This document shows, piece after piece, positions 33,927 to 42,556 of a stretch of 64,000 nucleotides of DNA. Under the pieces are notes generated by a model, which was not told where the DNA came from, made no database searches, and worked only from the letters and a program-made list of their open reading frames with translations. The stretch is from an uncultured Ruminiclostridium sp. Its GTDB lineage: Bacteria > Bacillota > Clostridia > Oscillospirales > Ruminococcaceae. The stretch covers positions 1-64,000 of the forward strand of contig CALXBK010000004.1 of the NCBI GenBank assembly GCA_944386545.1, given 5' to 3'. Each line of letters begins with the position of its first letter. The stretch's first letter is position 1. A program made the position numbers and the translations under genes.

Positions 33927-34611
33927 TACGGTTATAACGGGACTTTTTTCCTCAACGGCGGATATTACGCTCGGCAATTTTTTTATAGGTCTCGGCTCGG
34001 CGCTTATACTCGGACTTGCGCTGGGACTTATGTACATGATTAAAAACACATATACAAAAAGCTTTGTGATAACGCTCTCCATTCTGCCGTCGGTAGTCTG
34101 CCTTGTCATTATGATGGTAAGCGGCTCGATAGGCGCGGGCGTTGCGGTTGCGGGTACATTCTCGCTAGTGCGCTTCCGTTCGGTACCCGGCACTGCAAAG
34201 GAAATAGGCTCTATCTTCCTTGCCATGGCGGTAGGTCTTGCCTGCGGAATGGGCTATCCCATTTACGCTCTTATCTTTACGGCATTGCTCGGCGGGGTAA
34301 ATCTTTTACTTACGGTTTCAAAGTTCGGTGAAGCAAAAAACGCAGAGCTTCGCAAGGTGCTTCATATCACCGTACCTGAGGATTTGGAATACGCAACCCT
34401 GTTTGACGATATTTTTGATAAATATTTAAAGGAAAGCAGAATGTCACAGGTTAAGACAACAAACCTCGGCAGTCTGAACAAGCTCACCTATAATATAACC
34501 CTTAAAAAATGCGGCTGTGAAAAGCAGCTTATAGACGAGCTTCGCTGCCGCAACGGAAACCTTGAGATAAACATAACTGCTCAAAGCACCGAAAGCAGAG
34601 AGCTTCTTTAA
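33910..34611 (+). CDS. DUF4956 membrane protein
   Basis: A 233-residue protein with four hydrophobic segments in the first 145 residues (about 18-42, 52-78, 95-115, 118-138) and a soluble C-terminal domain of about 85 residues. The segment AGTFSLVRFRSVPGTAKEI between helices is characteristic of DUF4956. The start is GTG 33910 or TTG 33919, both overlapping the VTC gene. DUF4956 genes accompany VTC-domain genes in many Firmicutes, so the two probably form one membrane complex. The function is unknown. Confidence 0.85.
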   Translation: MFTLFDTVITGLFSSTADITLGNFFIGLGSALILGLALGLMYMIKNTYTKSFVITLSILPSVVCLVIMMVSGSIGAGVAVAGTFSLVRFRSVPGTAKEIGSIFLAMAVGLACGMGYPIYALIFTALLGGVNLLLTVSKFGEAKNAELRKVLHITVPEDLEYATLFDDIFDKYLKESRMSQVKTTNLGSLNKLTYNITLKKCGCEKQLIDELRCRNGNLEINITAQSTESRELL

Positions 34612-34626
34612 CGAAAGGAACAAATT

Positions 34627-36579
34627 ATGTTTAAGAAAATTCTTGCCGCGCAGGTTGCGGCGGCGGTTATTATAACCGGCCTTACCTCCTGCTCTCAAAG
34701 CGAAAGCTCCGCAGTTTCGGCGACCGACAGCACTGCGGACAGCGCCTCGGCTTCATCAGACGACAGCGGCTCGGCTTCATCAGACGACGGCACATCGGAA
34801 AGCTTATCTGACAGTACGCCGGATAATCAAAACAACGCCGCCCTTGCAGACGATATGTTCACCGAGAGGGATTTGTCGGGCGAGTATTCCGAATTCACCG
34901 AAATTACGCTCGCCGACAACGCTTCGTCCTGTACAGACAGCTCGGTTACAATACAGGATAACCTTATCACAATATCAAAAGAGGGCGTGTATAAATTAAG
35001 CGGCTCCTTGTCAGACGGACAGATAATCGTTTCTGCACCTGATACTGACAAGGTACAGCTTGTGCTGGACAATGCAAGCATAACAAAAAGCGGCTCGGCG
35101 GCAATAAGCATTACCGAGGCGGACAAGGTATTTATCACGACCGCCGCAGGCAGTGAAAACACCCTTTCAAGCACGGGAGAATTTGACTCGTCAAGCAGTA
35201 TTGACGGCGCTGTATTCTCAAAAGCAGATATAGTGCTGAACGGCACAGGCACTCTTAACGCAGAGTGCGAAACAAAACACGCAATAGTATCAAAGGACGA
35301 CCTTAAAGTCGCAGGCGGCACATATAATATAACAAGCGCATCTCAAGGATTGTCGGGCAAGGACAGCGTGAGAATTGCGGGCGGCACGCTCAATATTGAA
35401 AGCGGAAAGGACGCTATACACTCCGAAAATACCGAGGATACCGAAAAGGGCTTTGTATATATTTCGGGCGGCACTTTTAACCTTGTAAGCGGCGGCGACG
35501 GAATATCCGCTTCGCTCACAGCCGAAATAAAGGGCGGCAATTTCAGCATTACAAGCGGCGGCGGAAGCGGCAAGGCACAAAGCTACACACAGTCGGACGA
35601 CACCGATTCATTTAAGGCAATAAAAAGCAGCGGCTCGCTGACAATATCGGGCGGAGCTTTTGAGATTGACTCACTGGACGACGCGCTTCACAGCAATACC
35701 GATGTTACGGTAAGCGGCGGCACATTCAGAATAAGCACGGGCGACGACGGTATACACGCAGACAGCGCAGCCACAGTCAGCGCGGGAGAGCTTGAAATTC
35801 TAACCTGCTATGAGGGAATTGAAGGACAGACCGTTGACATTTCAGGCGGCACAATTACCCTTAAAGCAAGCGATGACGGTATCAATGCCGCAGGAGGAAA
35901 CGACTCAGGCATGGGCGGCATGATGGGGGGCGACCGTTTCGGCGGCGATCAAAACGCCTATGTTAAAATTACGGGCGGCACTCTTAAAATGACGGTCAGC
36001 GGCGACGGACTTGACTCAAACGGCGCACTCACCGTTGAGGGCGGCGAAACCTATATTGACGGTCCGACAAACGGCGGCAACGGTTCGATAGACGCCCAGG
36101 GAGAAGCAACGATAACGGGCGGAATTGTTGTTGCGGCAGGCTCAACAGGCATGGCGACAAACTTCGGAAGCAACTCCACTCAAGGCTCTATCCTTGTAAA
36201 TGTCGGCAATCAGTCGGCAAATTCAAAAATTACTCTTACCGATGAAAGCGGCAAGGAAATAATCTCCTATACTCCGTCCCTTACCTATCAGGCGGTAGTA
36301 ATCAGCACTCCCGATATAACTTCAAGCGGCACGTACACGCTTACAGCGGGAGATAACACTCAGGAAATAACCATGTCGGGCTACATTTACGGAAGTAACG
36401 GCATGGGCGGCATGGGACAAGGCAATCGTCCGGGCGGCGGAATGCAACGCCCCGACGGTATGCAACGCCCTGATGATATGCAAATGCCCTACGGTATGCA
36501 GTTCCCCGCTGATATGCAAATACCGGGCGACATGCAAATGCCCGGCGAAGCTGAGACTTCTTACGCAGAGAACGTATAA
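34627..36579 (+). CDS. Carbohydrate-binding (Cthe_2159-type) beta-helix lipoprotein
   Basis: A 650-residue secreted protein. The signal peptide ends in a lipobox, LTSC, with Cys near 22. A Ser/Asp-rich linker follows to about 75. From about 85 to 560 runs a parallel beta-helix with repeated units of the form I[SA]GGTFxI, SGGDGI, DALHSNTDVTVSGG and DDGIHA, typical of the Cthe_2159 family, one member of which binds polygalacturonate with calcium. The last 60 residues are a Gly/Met/Gln/Pro tail with repeats such as MQRPDGMQRPDD. GAAAGGA precedes ATG 34627. The gene ends the VTC-DUF4956 operon and is followed by a terminator. Confidence 0.85.
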   Translation: MFKKILAAQVAAAVIITGLTSCSQSESSAVSATDSTADSASASSDDSGSASSDDGTSESLSDSTPDNQNNAALADDMFTERDLSGEYSEFTEITLADNASSCTDSSVTIQDNLITISKEGVYKLSGSLSDGQIIVSAPDTDKVQLVLDNASITKSGSAAISITEADKVFITTAAGSENTLSSTGEFDSSSSIDGAVFSKADIVLNGTGTLNAECETKHAIVSKDDLKVAGGTYNITSASQGLSGKDSVRIAGGTLNIESGKDAIHSENTEDTEKGFVYISGGTFNLVSGGDGISASLTAEIKGGNFSITSGGGSGKAQSYTQSDDTDSFKAIKSSGSLTISGGAFEIDSLDDALHSNTDVTVSGGTFRISTGDDGIHADSAATVSAGELEILTCYEGIEGQTVDISGGTITLKASDDGINAAGGNDSGMGGMMGGDRFGGDQNAYVKITGGTLKMTVSGDGLDSNGALTVEGGETYIDGPTNGGNGSIDAQGEATITGGIVVAAGSTGMATNFGSNSTQGSILVNVGNQSANSKITLTDESGKEIISYTPSLTYQAVVISTPDITSSGTYTLTAGDNTQEITMSGYIYGSNGMGGMGQGNRPGGGMQRPDGMQRPDDMQMPYGMQFPADMQIPGDMQMPGEAETSYAENV

Positions 36580-36637
36580 TAGCCATGTAAACAGTTAAAA
36601 GCGATATTTTCATTTTTTCATGTGAACCTCCCGATAT

Positions 36638-36683
36638 ACGGGGCTGTTACGACACAAACCGCAACAGCCCCGTTTTATTTTTT
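36638..36683 (+). terminator. Terminator of the VTC operon
   Basis: ACGGGGCTGTT (36638-36648) pairs perfectly with AACAGCCCCGT (36663-36673); tail TTTATTTTTT. Confidence 0.92.
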
Positions 36684-36774
36684 ACCGTGATTTTACCTTT
36701 TCATGATAGACGATTTAAAACGCTTAGGGTAAAATCAGCTTGTACGAAATGTGCAAAAAAGAAAGGCGGATTAC

Positions 36775-38973
36775 ATGAAAACCATTTACAAAAAAGCGAC
36801 TGCCGTTCTTGCAGCGGCAATTATAGCGGCGACAGCGCCCCCGGTCTACGCGGAGAATGCTGGCAGCACGGCGGCGGGCGCAGGCTTTGAAAACAAAAGC
36901 GGCATAATGCTCGAAAAAATCGGCTCCTACATTTCAGAGGTATCGGACAAGGACGGGGGCGTTGCGGAAATTATCGACTATGACTGTGAGAATAACCGTG
37001 CGTGGCTGGTAAACGGCGCAACGGGAATGCTTGACATTCTTGATATGTCAGGTACTTTATGCAGTACAAATCAGGACATTACGGCAAAATCAATCGACAT
37101 CAAAAAACTTGTCGGAGAAACGCTCCCAGACTTTGACTACGGAGATATGACATCGATTGCCGTATGCTCCGAAAAAGGAATTGCGGCGGTCGCGCTTCAG
37201 CATGCATCCTACGACAAAAACGGCTATGCGGCAGTGCTGACTCTCAGCGGGGAACTCATCGCATTATTTGAAGCAGGTTGTCAGCCGGACATGATATGCT
37301 TTACCCCCGACGGCACTAAAATCCTCACCGCAAACGAGGGAGAGCCGAGAATGGGCTATGGCGAGGGCGTTACCGACCCACAGGGTTCGATAACGGTAAT
37401 AACTGTTGATTATGAGGATATTTCGGCTTCTCAAACGGCGACGGTAGGCCTTGAAGCGTTTGACGACAAGGCTCAGCAGCTTAAAGAAAGCGGAGTGATT
37501 TTCGCAAAGGGAGCTCTTCCCTCTGTTGACCTTGAGCCTGAATACATTGCCTGCGACGACAGGACGGCATATATAGCTCTTCAAGAGGCGAACGCCGTTG
37601 CGGTGCTCGATATTCAGAGCATGGAATACAAAGGAGTGTATTCTCTCGGCTTTAAAGACTTCAGCCTTGAAGAAAACGCAATTGATCTTGACGAGGACGC
37701 AGAATACAATCCTAAGACCTATACCGACGCGGTAGGCGCATATATGCCGGACGGAATATCTCTTTACAATACGGCAAGCGGTAGCTATATCCTTACCGCA
37801 AATGAGGGCGACGCAAGGGAGTGGGGGCAGGAGACCACCGAATATATAAACGAAATAAAGCAAACCGTTACAGCAACCGACGGCTCCGAAGCAAAAAAGG
37901 TGCGCTGTATAGATGCGGCAGTGACCGACGGACTGCCCGAAGGCAAGACAGTACTCTACGGAGGACGTTCCTTCTCGATTTTCAAGGTAACCCAAAACGG
38001 GCTTGAGCTTGTTTTCGACAGCGGTAATGAATTTGAAAGCAAAACGGCGGCATATTTCCCCGAATACTTCAACTGCTCAAACGACGACAACGAATATGAC
38101 AGCCGCTCACGCAAAAAGGGGCCCGAACCGGAAAGCGTAACCGTCGGCGAAATAAACGGCAGAACTTACGCCTTTACAGCTCTTGAGCGAATCGGGGGAA
38201 TTATGGTATACGATATTACAAACCCCGAAGGCGCAGAATTTGACAACTATATAAATACCCGCGATTTCAGCGAAGATCCCGACAGCCTGACTGCGGACAC
38301 CTATCTCAAGGGAGATATTGCGCCGGAGGGACTGCGTTTTGTAAGCGCGGAAGAATCCGCAAGCGGCACCCCCCTTTTACTTGCGGCTTATGAGGTGAGC
38401 GGCACTGCGGCAGTTTATGCGGTAGGAGAAAAGCCTGCGCACAGCATATCCGACGAATGGACGGGCAACGACACGGAGCATTGGCATGAGTGCGACAAGT
38501 GCGGCGAGCAGTTTGACAAAGCGGCTCACAGCGGCGGCACGGCAACCTGCACAAACGCAAAGGTATGTGAGATCTGCGCTGCGCAGTACGGCGAAGAAGA
38601 TAAAACAAACCACGAAAACACGGCGTTAAAAAACAATATCGCCCCTAACTGCACCGAAAACGGCAGTACGGGCGACACCGTATGTCTTGACTGCGGCGAG
38701 ATTATAAAAGCCGCAGAGCTTATCGAAAAAACGGGACACAGCTATGAAAACGGCGTATGCAGCATTTGCGGGCAAGCCGCTCCCGATACAATAACCGAAG
38801 AAAGCTCCGACAATGACAGCGACAAAGAAAATGAAAGCTCAGCGGTAATCGGAGACTCCGAAATCCCCGAAAATCCCCCCACGGGCAAAAAGGCGAATAT
38901 AGCCTCACTATGCGCTGTCTGCCTTGCGGCGGCAGTAGCTGTAACCGCCGTTAAGCTTCGCAACAAGAAATAA
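36775..38973 (+). CDS. Choice-of-anchor I family surface protein with C-terminal sorting-like signal
   Basis: A 732-residue exported protein. The signal peptide (about 1-24) ends in VYA. Residues 30-560 show the choice-of-anchor I beta-propeller-like pattern (DMTSIAVCSEKGIAAVAL, DGTKILTANEGEPRMGYG, YILTANEGDAREWG, TYAFTALERIGGIMVYDI). From 575 to 680 follow repeated Cys-pair modules (HECDKCGEQFD, CEICAAQYG, CLDCGE, CSICGQ). The end is NPPTG, a hydrophobic stretch and KLRNKK, which has the order of a sortase signal. GAAAGGCGG precedes ATG 36775; an upstream GTG at 36751 is unlikely. The function is unknown; it is probably cell-wall bound. No sortase gene is in the window. Confidence 0.83.
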   Translation: MKTIYKKATAVLAAAIIAATAPPVYAENAGSTAAGAGFENKSGIMLEKIGSYISEVSDKDGGVAEIIDYDCENNRAWLVNGATGMLDILDMSGTLCSTNQDITAKSIDIKKLVGETLPDFDYGDMTSIAVCSEKGIAAVALQHASYDKNGYAAVLTLSGELIALFEAGCQPDMICFTPDGTKILTANEGEPRMGYGEGVTDPQGSITVITVDYEDISASQTATVGLEAFDDKAQQLKESGVIFAKGALPSVDLEPEYIACDDRTAYIALQEANAVAVLDIQSMEYKGVYSLGFKDFSLEENAIDLDEDAEYNPKTYTDAVGAYMPDGISLYNTASGSYILTANEGDAREWGQETTEYINEIKQTVTATDGSEAKKVRCIDAAVTDGLPEGKTVLYGGRSFSIFKVTQNGLELVFDSGNEFESKTAAYFPEYFNCSNDDNEYDSRSRKKGPEPESVTVGEINGRTYAFTALERIGGIMVYDITNPEGAEFDNYINTRDFSEDPDSLTADTYLKGDIAPEGLRFVSAEESASGTPLLLAAYEVSGTAAVYAVGEKPAHSISDEWTGNDTEHWHECDKCGEQFDKAAHSGGTATCTNAKVCEICAAQYGEEDKTNHENTALKNNIAPNCTENGSTGDTVCLDCGEIIKAAELIEKTGHSYENGVCSICGQAAPDTITEESSDNDSDKENESSAVIGDSEIPENPPTGKKANIASLCAVCLAAAVAVTAVKLRNKK

Positions 38974-38983
38974 ACAGTTACAA

Positions 38984-39847
38984 TTACAGAATTGTCAGCA
39001 CCGTTCCTGCGCAGACGAGCACCAAGCCGGCCGCCGCAGGGGCGGTGAGCTTTTCTTTAAGAACAACTCTTGAAAACAGTATAACGGGGAGTATGCTCAG
39101 CTTGTCAATGGGTACAACTACCGAGGCGTCGCCGATTTGCAGTGCATGGTTGTAGCAAAGCCACGAGCCTGCGGTTGCCGCCGCACTTAAAAGCAGGAAG
39201 AAAAAGCCCCTGCCGTCAAGCCCCGCAAATACATTCTTTTTGCCATTTGCCGCAACGACAATCCAAGCCATGACAAGCACAACCGCCGTGCGTATCGCCG
39301 TGGCAAGATTTGAGTCGATGTGCTCTACTCCGAGCTTTGAAAGTATAGAGGTCAGAGCGGCAAATATAGAGGACAGCCACGCAAACAAAAGCCATGCGCC
39401 CGCCTTCGACTTGCCGTTGCTCTTATTCACCGTCATCATCAGCGTGCCTGCGCCAATAAGCACCATTGCGATTATCTTGTAAAGCGAAAGCTCCTCGCCG
39501 AGGAATATAAACGCCATGAGCATGGCAAGCACGGTAGAGCTTTTGTCTATAGGGGTTACCTTATTTACATCCCCAGTTTTAAGAGCTTTGAAGTAAAACA
39601 GCCATGACGCACCCGTAGCACAGCCCGACAAAATCAAAAACAGCAGTGTAGGTCCTGTCGCCTTTGACAAATCCGACCAGCCGCCCGACAGAAACACCGA
39701 GGCAACGGCGAAAACCAGCACCATCGTTGTTCGCAGTGCCGTTGCGGAATCGGCGTCGGTATTTTTGAGTCCTATTTTTGAGAAAATAACGGTCAGAGCG
39801 GCAAGCAGTGCAGACAATACCGCAAAAAGTATGTAAAGATATTCCAT
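38984..39847 (-). CDS. EamA/DMT-family transporter
   Basis: A 287-residue protein with about ten hydrophobic helices in two similar halves: FSKIGLKNTDADSATALRT and LSKLGVEHIDSNLATAIRT mark the repeat, as do VTPIDKSS and VVPIDKLS. This is the drug/metabolite transporter fold, used for export or uptake of small metabolites; the substrate cannot be read from the sequence. ATG 39847 follows GGGGAT; the frame can start at 39868 too. It is convergent with the choice-of-anchor gene, with only 10 bp between the stops. Confidence 0.9.
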   Translation of the reverse strand: MEYLYILFAVLSALLAALTVIFSKIGLKNTDADSATALRTTMVLVFAVASVFLSGGWSDLSKATGPTLLFLILSGCATGASWLFYFKALKTGDVNKVTPIDKSSTVLAMLMAFIFLGEELSLYKIIAMVLIGAGTLMMTVNKSNGKSKAGAWLLFAWLSSIFAALTSILSKLGVEHIDSNLATAIRTAVVLVMAWIVVAANGKKNVFAGLDGRGFFFLLLSAAATAGSWLCYNHALQIGDASVVVPIDKLSILPVILFSRVVLKEKLTAPAAAGLVLVCAGTVLTIL

Positions 39848-39878
39848 TCTATCCCCGCTTTTCAACAAATTTATAAGG

Positions 39879-39904
39879 TTCAGTAAGGGGCTTGCCCCGT
39901 CATT
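39879..39904. repeat. Dispersed hairpin repeat, second copy
   Basis: TTCAGTAAGGGGCTTGCCCC and the following GTCATT equal, with one mismatch, the complement of 20758-20783 at the end of the insertion in the multicopper-oxidase gene. The core GGGGCTTGCCCC is itself a hairpin. It lies between the EamA and parE promoters. Confidence 0.6.
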
Positions 39905-39971
39905 ATATTATCACATTTTCAAGATGCGGTCAATAGAAAACCGATAAATCCCAACCGACGGATTTCCGCAC

Positions 39972-40000
39972 TTGAAAATTTTTCTGCTTTGTGGTAGAAT
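39972..40000 (+). promoter_or_regulatory. Probable promoter of the topoisomerase operon
   Basis: TTGAAA (39972-39977), 17 bp, TAGAAT (39995-40000), 55 bp before ATG 40055. Confidence 0.6.
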
Positions 40001-40054
40001 ATTTTTATGCGTGCCGCAGACAGGGTATCGCGGCAGATACGAAAGGAAATGCTA

Positions 40055-42058
40055 ATGGCTAAGAAAACTTACGACGACAACAGCTTAAAACAGCTTAAAG
40101 GTCCCGACCAGGTGCGGCTTCGCCCCGGCGTTATATTTGGCTCGGACGGGCTTGACGGCTGCTGTCACTCGGTATTTGAGATACTGTCAAACTCCATTGA
40201 CGAGGCGAGAGAGGGCTTCGGCAAGGAGATAATCGTGACAAAATACCTTGACAACAGCATTGAGGTGCAAGACTTTGCAAGAGGTATACCCATAGACTTC
40301 AACAAAAACGAGGAAAAATACAACTGGGAGCTGGCGTTCTGCACACTGTACGCAGGCGGCAAATACGACAACAACAGCGGGGAGAGCTATTCCTACTCGC
40401 TCGGTCTTAACGGTCTGGGACTTTGCTCAACGCAGTTCGCCTCGGAATATATGGAGGTTGAAAGCAACAACGGGACCTGGATATACAATTTAAGATTTGA
40501 AAAGGGCTACAACGTCGAAAAGGAAGAGCGCGGCTTCCGCAGGCGGCAGTCGGACGGCAGGACGGGCACGAGAATAAAGTGGAAGCCCGACCTTGACGTA
40601 TTTACCGACATTGCAGTTCCCATTGAATATTTTGACGATGTACTGCGCAGACAGGCAGTGGTAAACGACGGACTGACTTTCAGATTTTTAAACGAGGTCA
40701 TGGACGGGGAAAGCGGTCAAACCCGCTTTGAGGAACGTGTTTACTGCTATGAAAACGGCATAGGCGATTATCTGTCTGAGCTTGCCGGCGACACCCCATT
40801 CACGCAAAAGCAGGAGTGGAGTGCAAAGCGTGTCGGTCGTGACAGAGAGGACAAGCCCGAATACAAGGTAAAGCTCAGGGCGGCGTTTGTATTCTCAAAC
40901 AAGGTACAGCTTATCCAGCATTATCACAATTCAAGCTGGCTTGAGCACGGCGGAAGCCCCGAAAAGGCAATGCAGGCGGCGTTTACCGCCCAGATTGACG
41001 GCTGGCTTAAATCCAACGGCAAATACGCAAAGAACGAAGCCAAGATAAAATTTTCGGATATTGCAGACTGTCTGATTTTTATTTCCTCCAACTTCTCAAC
41101 GCAGACAAGCTATGAAAACCAGACTAAAAAGTCGATTACCAACAAGTTCATACAGGAAGCCATGACCGAATGGTTAAAGCACGGGCTTGAGGTTTACTTC
41201 CTGGAAAATCCCGACGAGGCGGTAAAAATCTGCGAGCAGGTGCTTATCAACAAGCGTGCGAGGGAAAATGCGGCAAAGGCGCGCGACACCATTAAAAAAC
41301 AGCTCACGGGAAAAATCGACCTTGCAAACAGAATACCGAAATTTGTTGACTGCCGCAGTAAGGACGTCAACCGCAGAGAGCTTTACATCGTGGAGGGCGA
41401 CTCGGCGCTCGGTGCGGTAAAGCAGGCGCGTGACGCAGAATACCAGGCGGTTATGCCCGTAAGAGGCAAAACCCTAAACTGCCTTAAGGCAAGCTATGAC
41501 AAGATTTTCAAGAGCGAGATAATCACAAATCTTATGAAGATACTCGGCTGCGGAGTTGAGGTAAAGAGCAAGGCAAATAAGGATTTATCCACCTTTGATT
41601 TGTCAAATCTGCGCTGGGAGAAGATTGTAATCTGTACCGATGCGGATTATGACGGCTATCAGATAAGAACGCTCATTCTGACAATGCTGTACAGGCTTGT
41701 TCCGACGGTTATAGAAAAGGGCTATGTCTATATTGCGGAGTCGCCGCTTTATGAAATAACCAGCAAGGGCAAGACCTATTTTGCTTATACCGAGCCTGAA
41801 AAGAACAGGATTATCGGAAAGCTGGACGGCAAGAAATACACCATACAGCGTTCAAAGGGACTTGGCGAAAACGAGCCTGAGATGATGTCGCTTACCACCA
41901 TGAATCCCGAAACACGGCGTCTTATAAGAGTAATGCCTGAGGACGCGAAAAAGACGCAGGAGATTTTCGAGCTTTTACTCGGCGATAACCTTGACGGAAG
42001 AAAGGACTATATAAGGGATTACGGCTATTTGTATCTTGACAATATAGATGTGTCTTAA
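40055..42058 (+). CDS. parE: Topoisomerase IV subunit B (ParE/GyrB-like)
   Basis: A 667-residue type IIA topoisomerase ATPase subunit. The GHKL ATPase motifs are EILSNSIDEAREG (catalytic Glu), DFARGIPI and GLNGLGLCSTQFAS; the transducer follows. The TOPRIM domain has YIVEGDSALGAVKQARD and CTDADYDGYQIRTL. The C-terminal part has QRSKGLGENEPEMM. ATG 40055 follows GAAAGGA. A subunit-A gene lies 500 bp downstream in the same operon with an HD-domain gene between. I call it ParE rather than GyrB from the sequence divergence and the lack of dnaA/recF neighbours; a gyrase-like role is not excluded. Confidence 0.88.
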   Translation: MAKKTYDDNSLKQLKGPDQVRLRPGVIFGSDGLDGCCHSVFEILSNSIDEAREGFGKEIIVTKYLDNSIEVQDFARGIPIDFNKNEEKYNWELAFCTLYAGGKYDNNSGESYSYSLGLNGLGLCSTQFASEYMEVESNNGTWIYNLRFEKGYNVEKEERGFRRRQSDGRTGTRIKWKPDLDVFTDIAVPIEYFDDVLRRQAVVNDGLTFRFLNEVMDGESGQTRFEERVYCYENGIGDYLSELAGDTPFTQKQEWSAKRVGRDREDKPEYKVKLRAAFVFSNKVQLIQHYHNSSWLEHGGSPEKAMQAAFTAQIDGWLKSNGKYAKNEAKIKFSDIADCLIFISSNFSTQTSYENQTKKSITNKFIQEAMTEWLKHGLEVYFLENPDEAVKICEQVLINKRARENAAKARDTIKKQLTGKIDLANRIPKFVDCRSKDVNRRELYIVEGDSALGAVKQARDAEYQAVMPVRGKTLNCLKASYDKIFKSEIITNLMKILGCGVEVKSKANKDLSTFDLSNLRWEKIVICTDADYDGYQIRTLILTMLYRLVPTVIEKGYVYIAESPLYEITSKGKTYFAYTEPEKNRIIGKLDGKKYTIQRSKGLGENEPEMMSLTTMNPETRRLIRVMPEDAKKTQEIFELLLGDNLDGRKDYIRDYGYLYLDNIDVS

Positions 42059-42073
42059 AGGAGCGTAAGTAAA

Positions 42074-42541
42074 ATGGAGCTAAACAGAGTTGATGTGATT
42101 GCCTCGCTTGTAAGCGAAATGATAGGTACGCTTTCCCCCGAAATGCAAGGCAGGGCGTATATACACCTGTTCGGCACGGCTCAGGCGGCGGCTTTGATTG
42201 CAACAAAGCGCAAAGTTAATGTCGAGCTTGCACAAATATGCGCGTTGCTTCACGATTATTACAAGTACAAGGTTGATTATAACGACGAAAATCACGCCGC
42301 AAAGGGCGCGGATATGATACTGCCGATACTTGCAAAAAGCGGACTTTTTAATGTCTGTGAAATCGGCAATATCGTAAGAGCCATTGCCTGTCACAGCGAA
42401 AAGGACAAGGTAGGACAGCCGCTTGACGAGGTGCTTAAGGATGCGGATATTTTACAGAATGTCATGAAGAATGTGACAAAGCCGATAAAGCCCAAATACG
42501 CCGAACGCTATGAAAAGCTGAAAGCAGAATTTTCACTTTAA
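42074..42541 (+). CDS. Small HD-domain hydrolase between the topoisomerase genes
   Basis: A 155-residue protein with an HD-type set: H in YIHLFGTAQAAALIA (about 31), the HD pair in CALLHDYYKYK (about 59-60), H in ENHAAKGADM, H in IACHSEKD and D in LKDADILQNVM. It lies 15 bp after parE and 15 bp before the subunit-A gene, all in one direction, so it should be made together with the topoisomerase. HD proteins of this size hydrolyse nucleotides or (p)ppGpp-like molecules or phosphoesters; I cannot tell which. AAAGGAG precedes ATG 42074. Confidence 0.83.
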   Translation: MELNRVDVIASLVSEMIGTLSPEMQGRAYIHLFGTAQAAALIATKRKVNVELAQICALLHDYYKYKVDYNDENHAAKGADMILPILAKSGLFNVCEIGNIVRAIACHSEKDKVGQPLDEVLKDADILQNVMKNVTKPIKPKYAERYEKLKAEFSL

Positions 42542-42556
42542 AAAGGGGTACTGATT

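Noticed and set aside
34720..36560. Tandem repeats in the beta-helix gene as a CRISPR or DNA repeat array
   Set aside because: Units vary in length and sequence and encode regular beta-helix turns; they are protein repeats.
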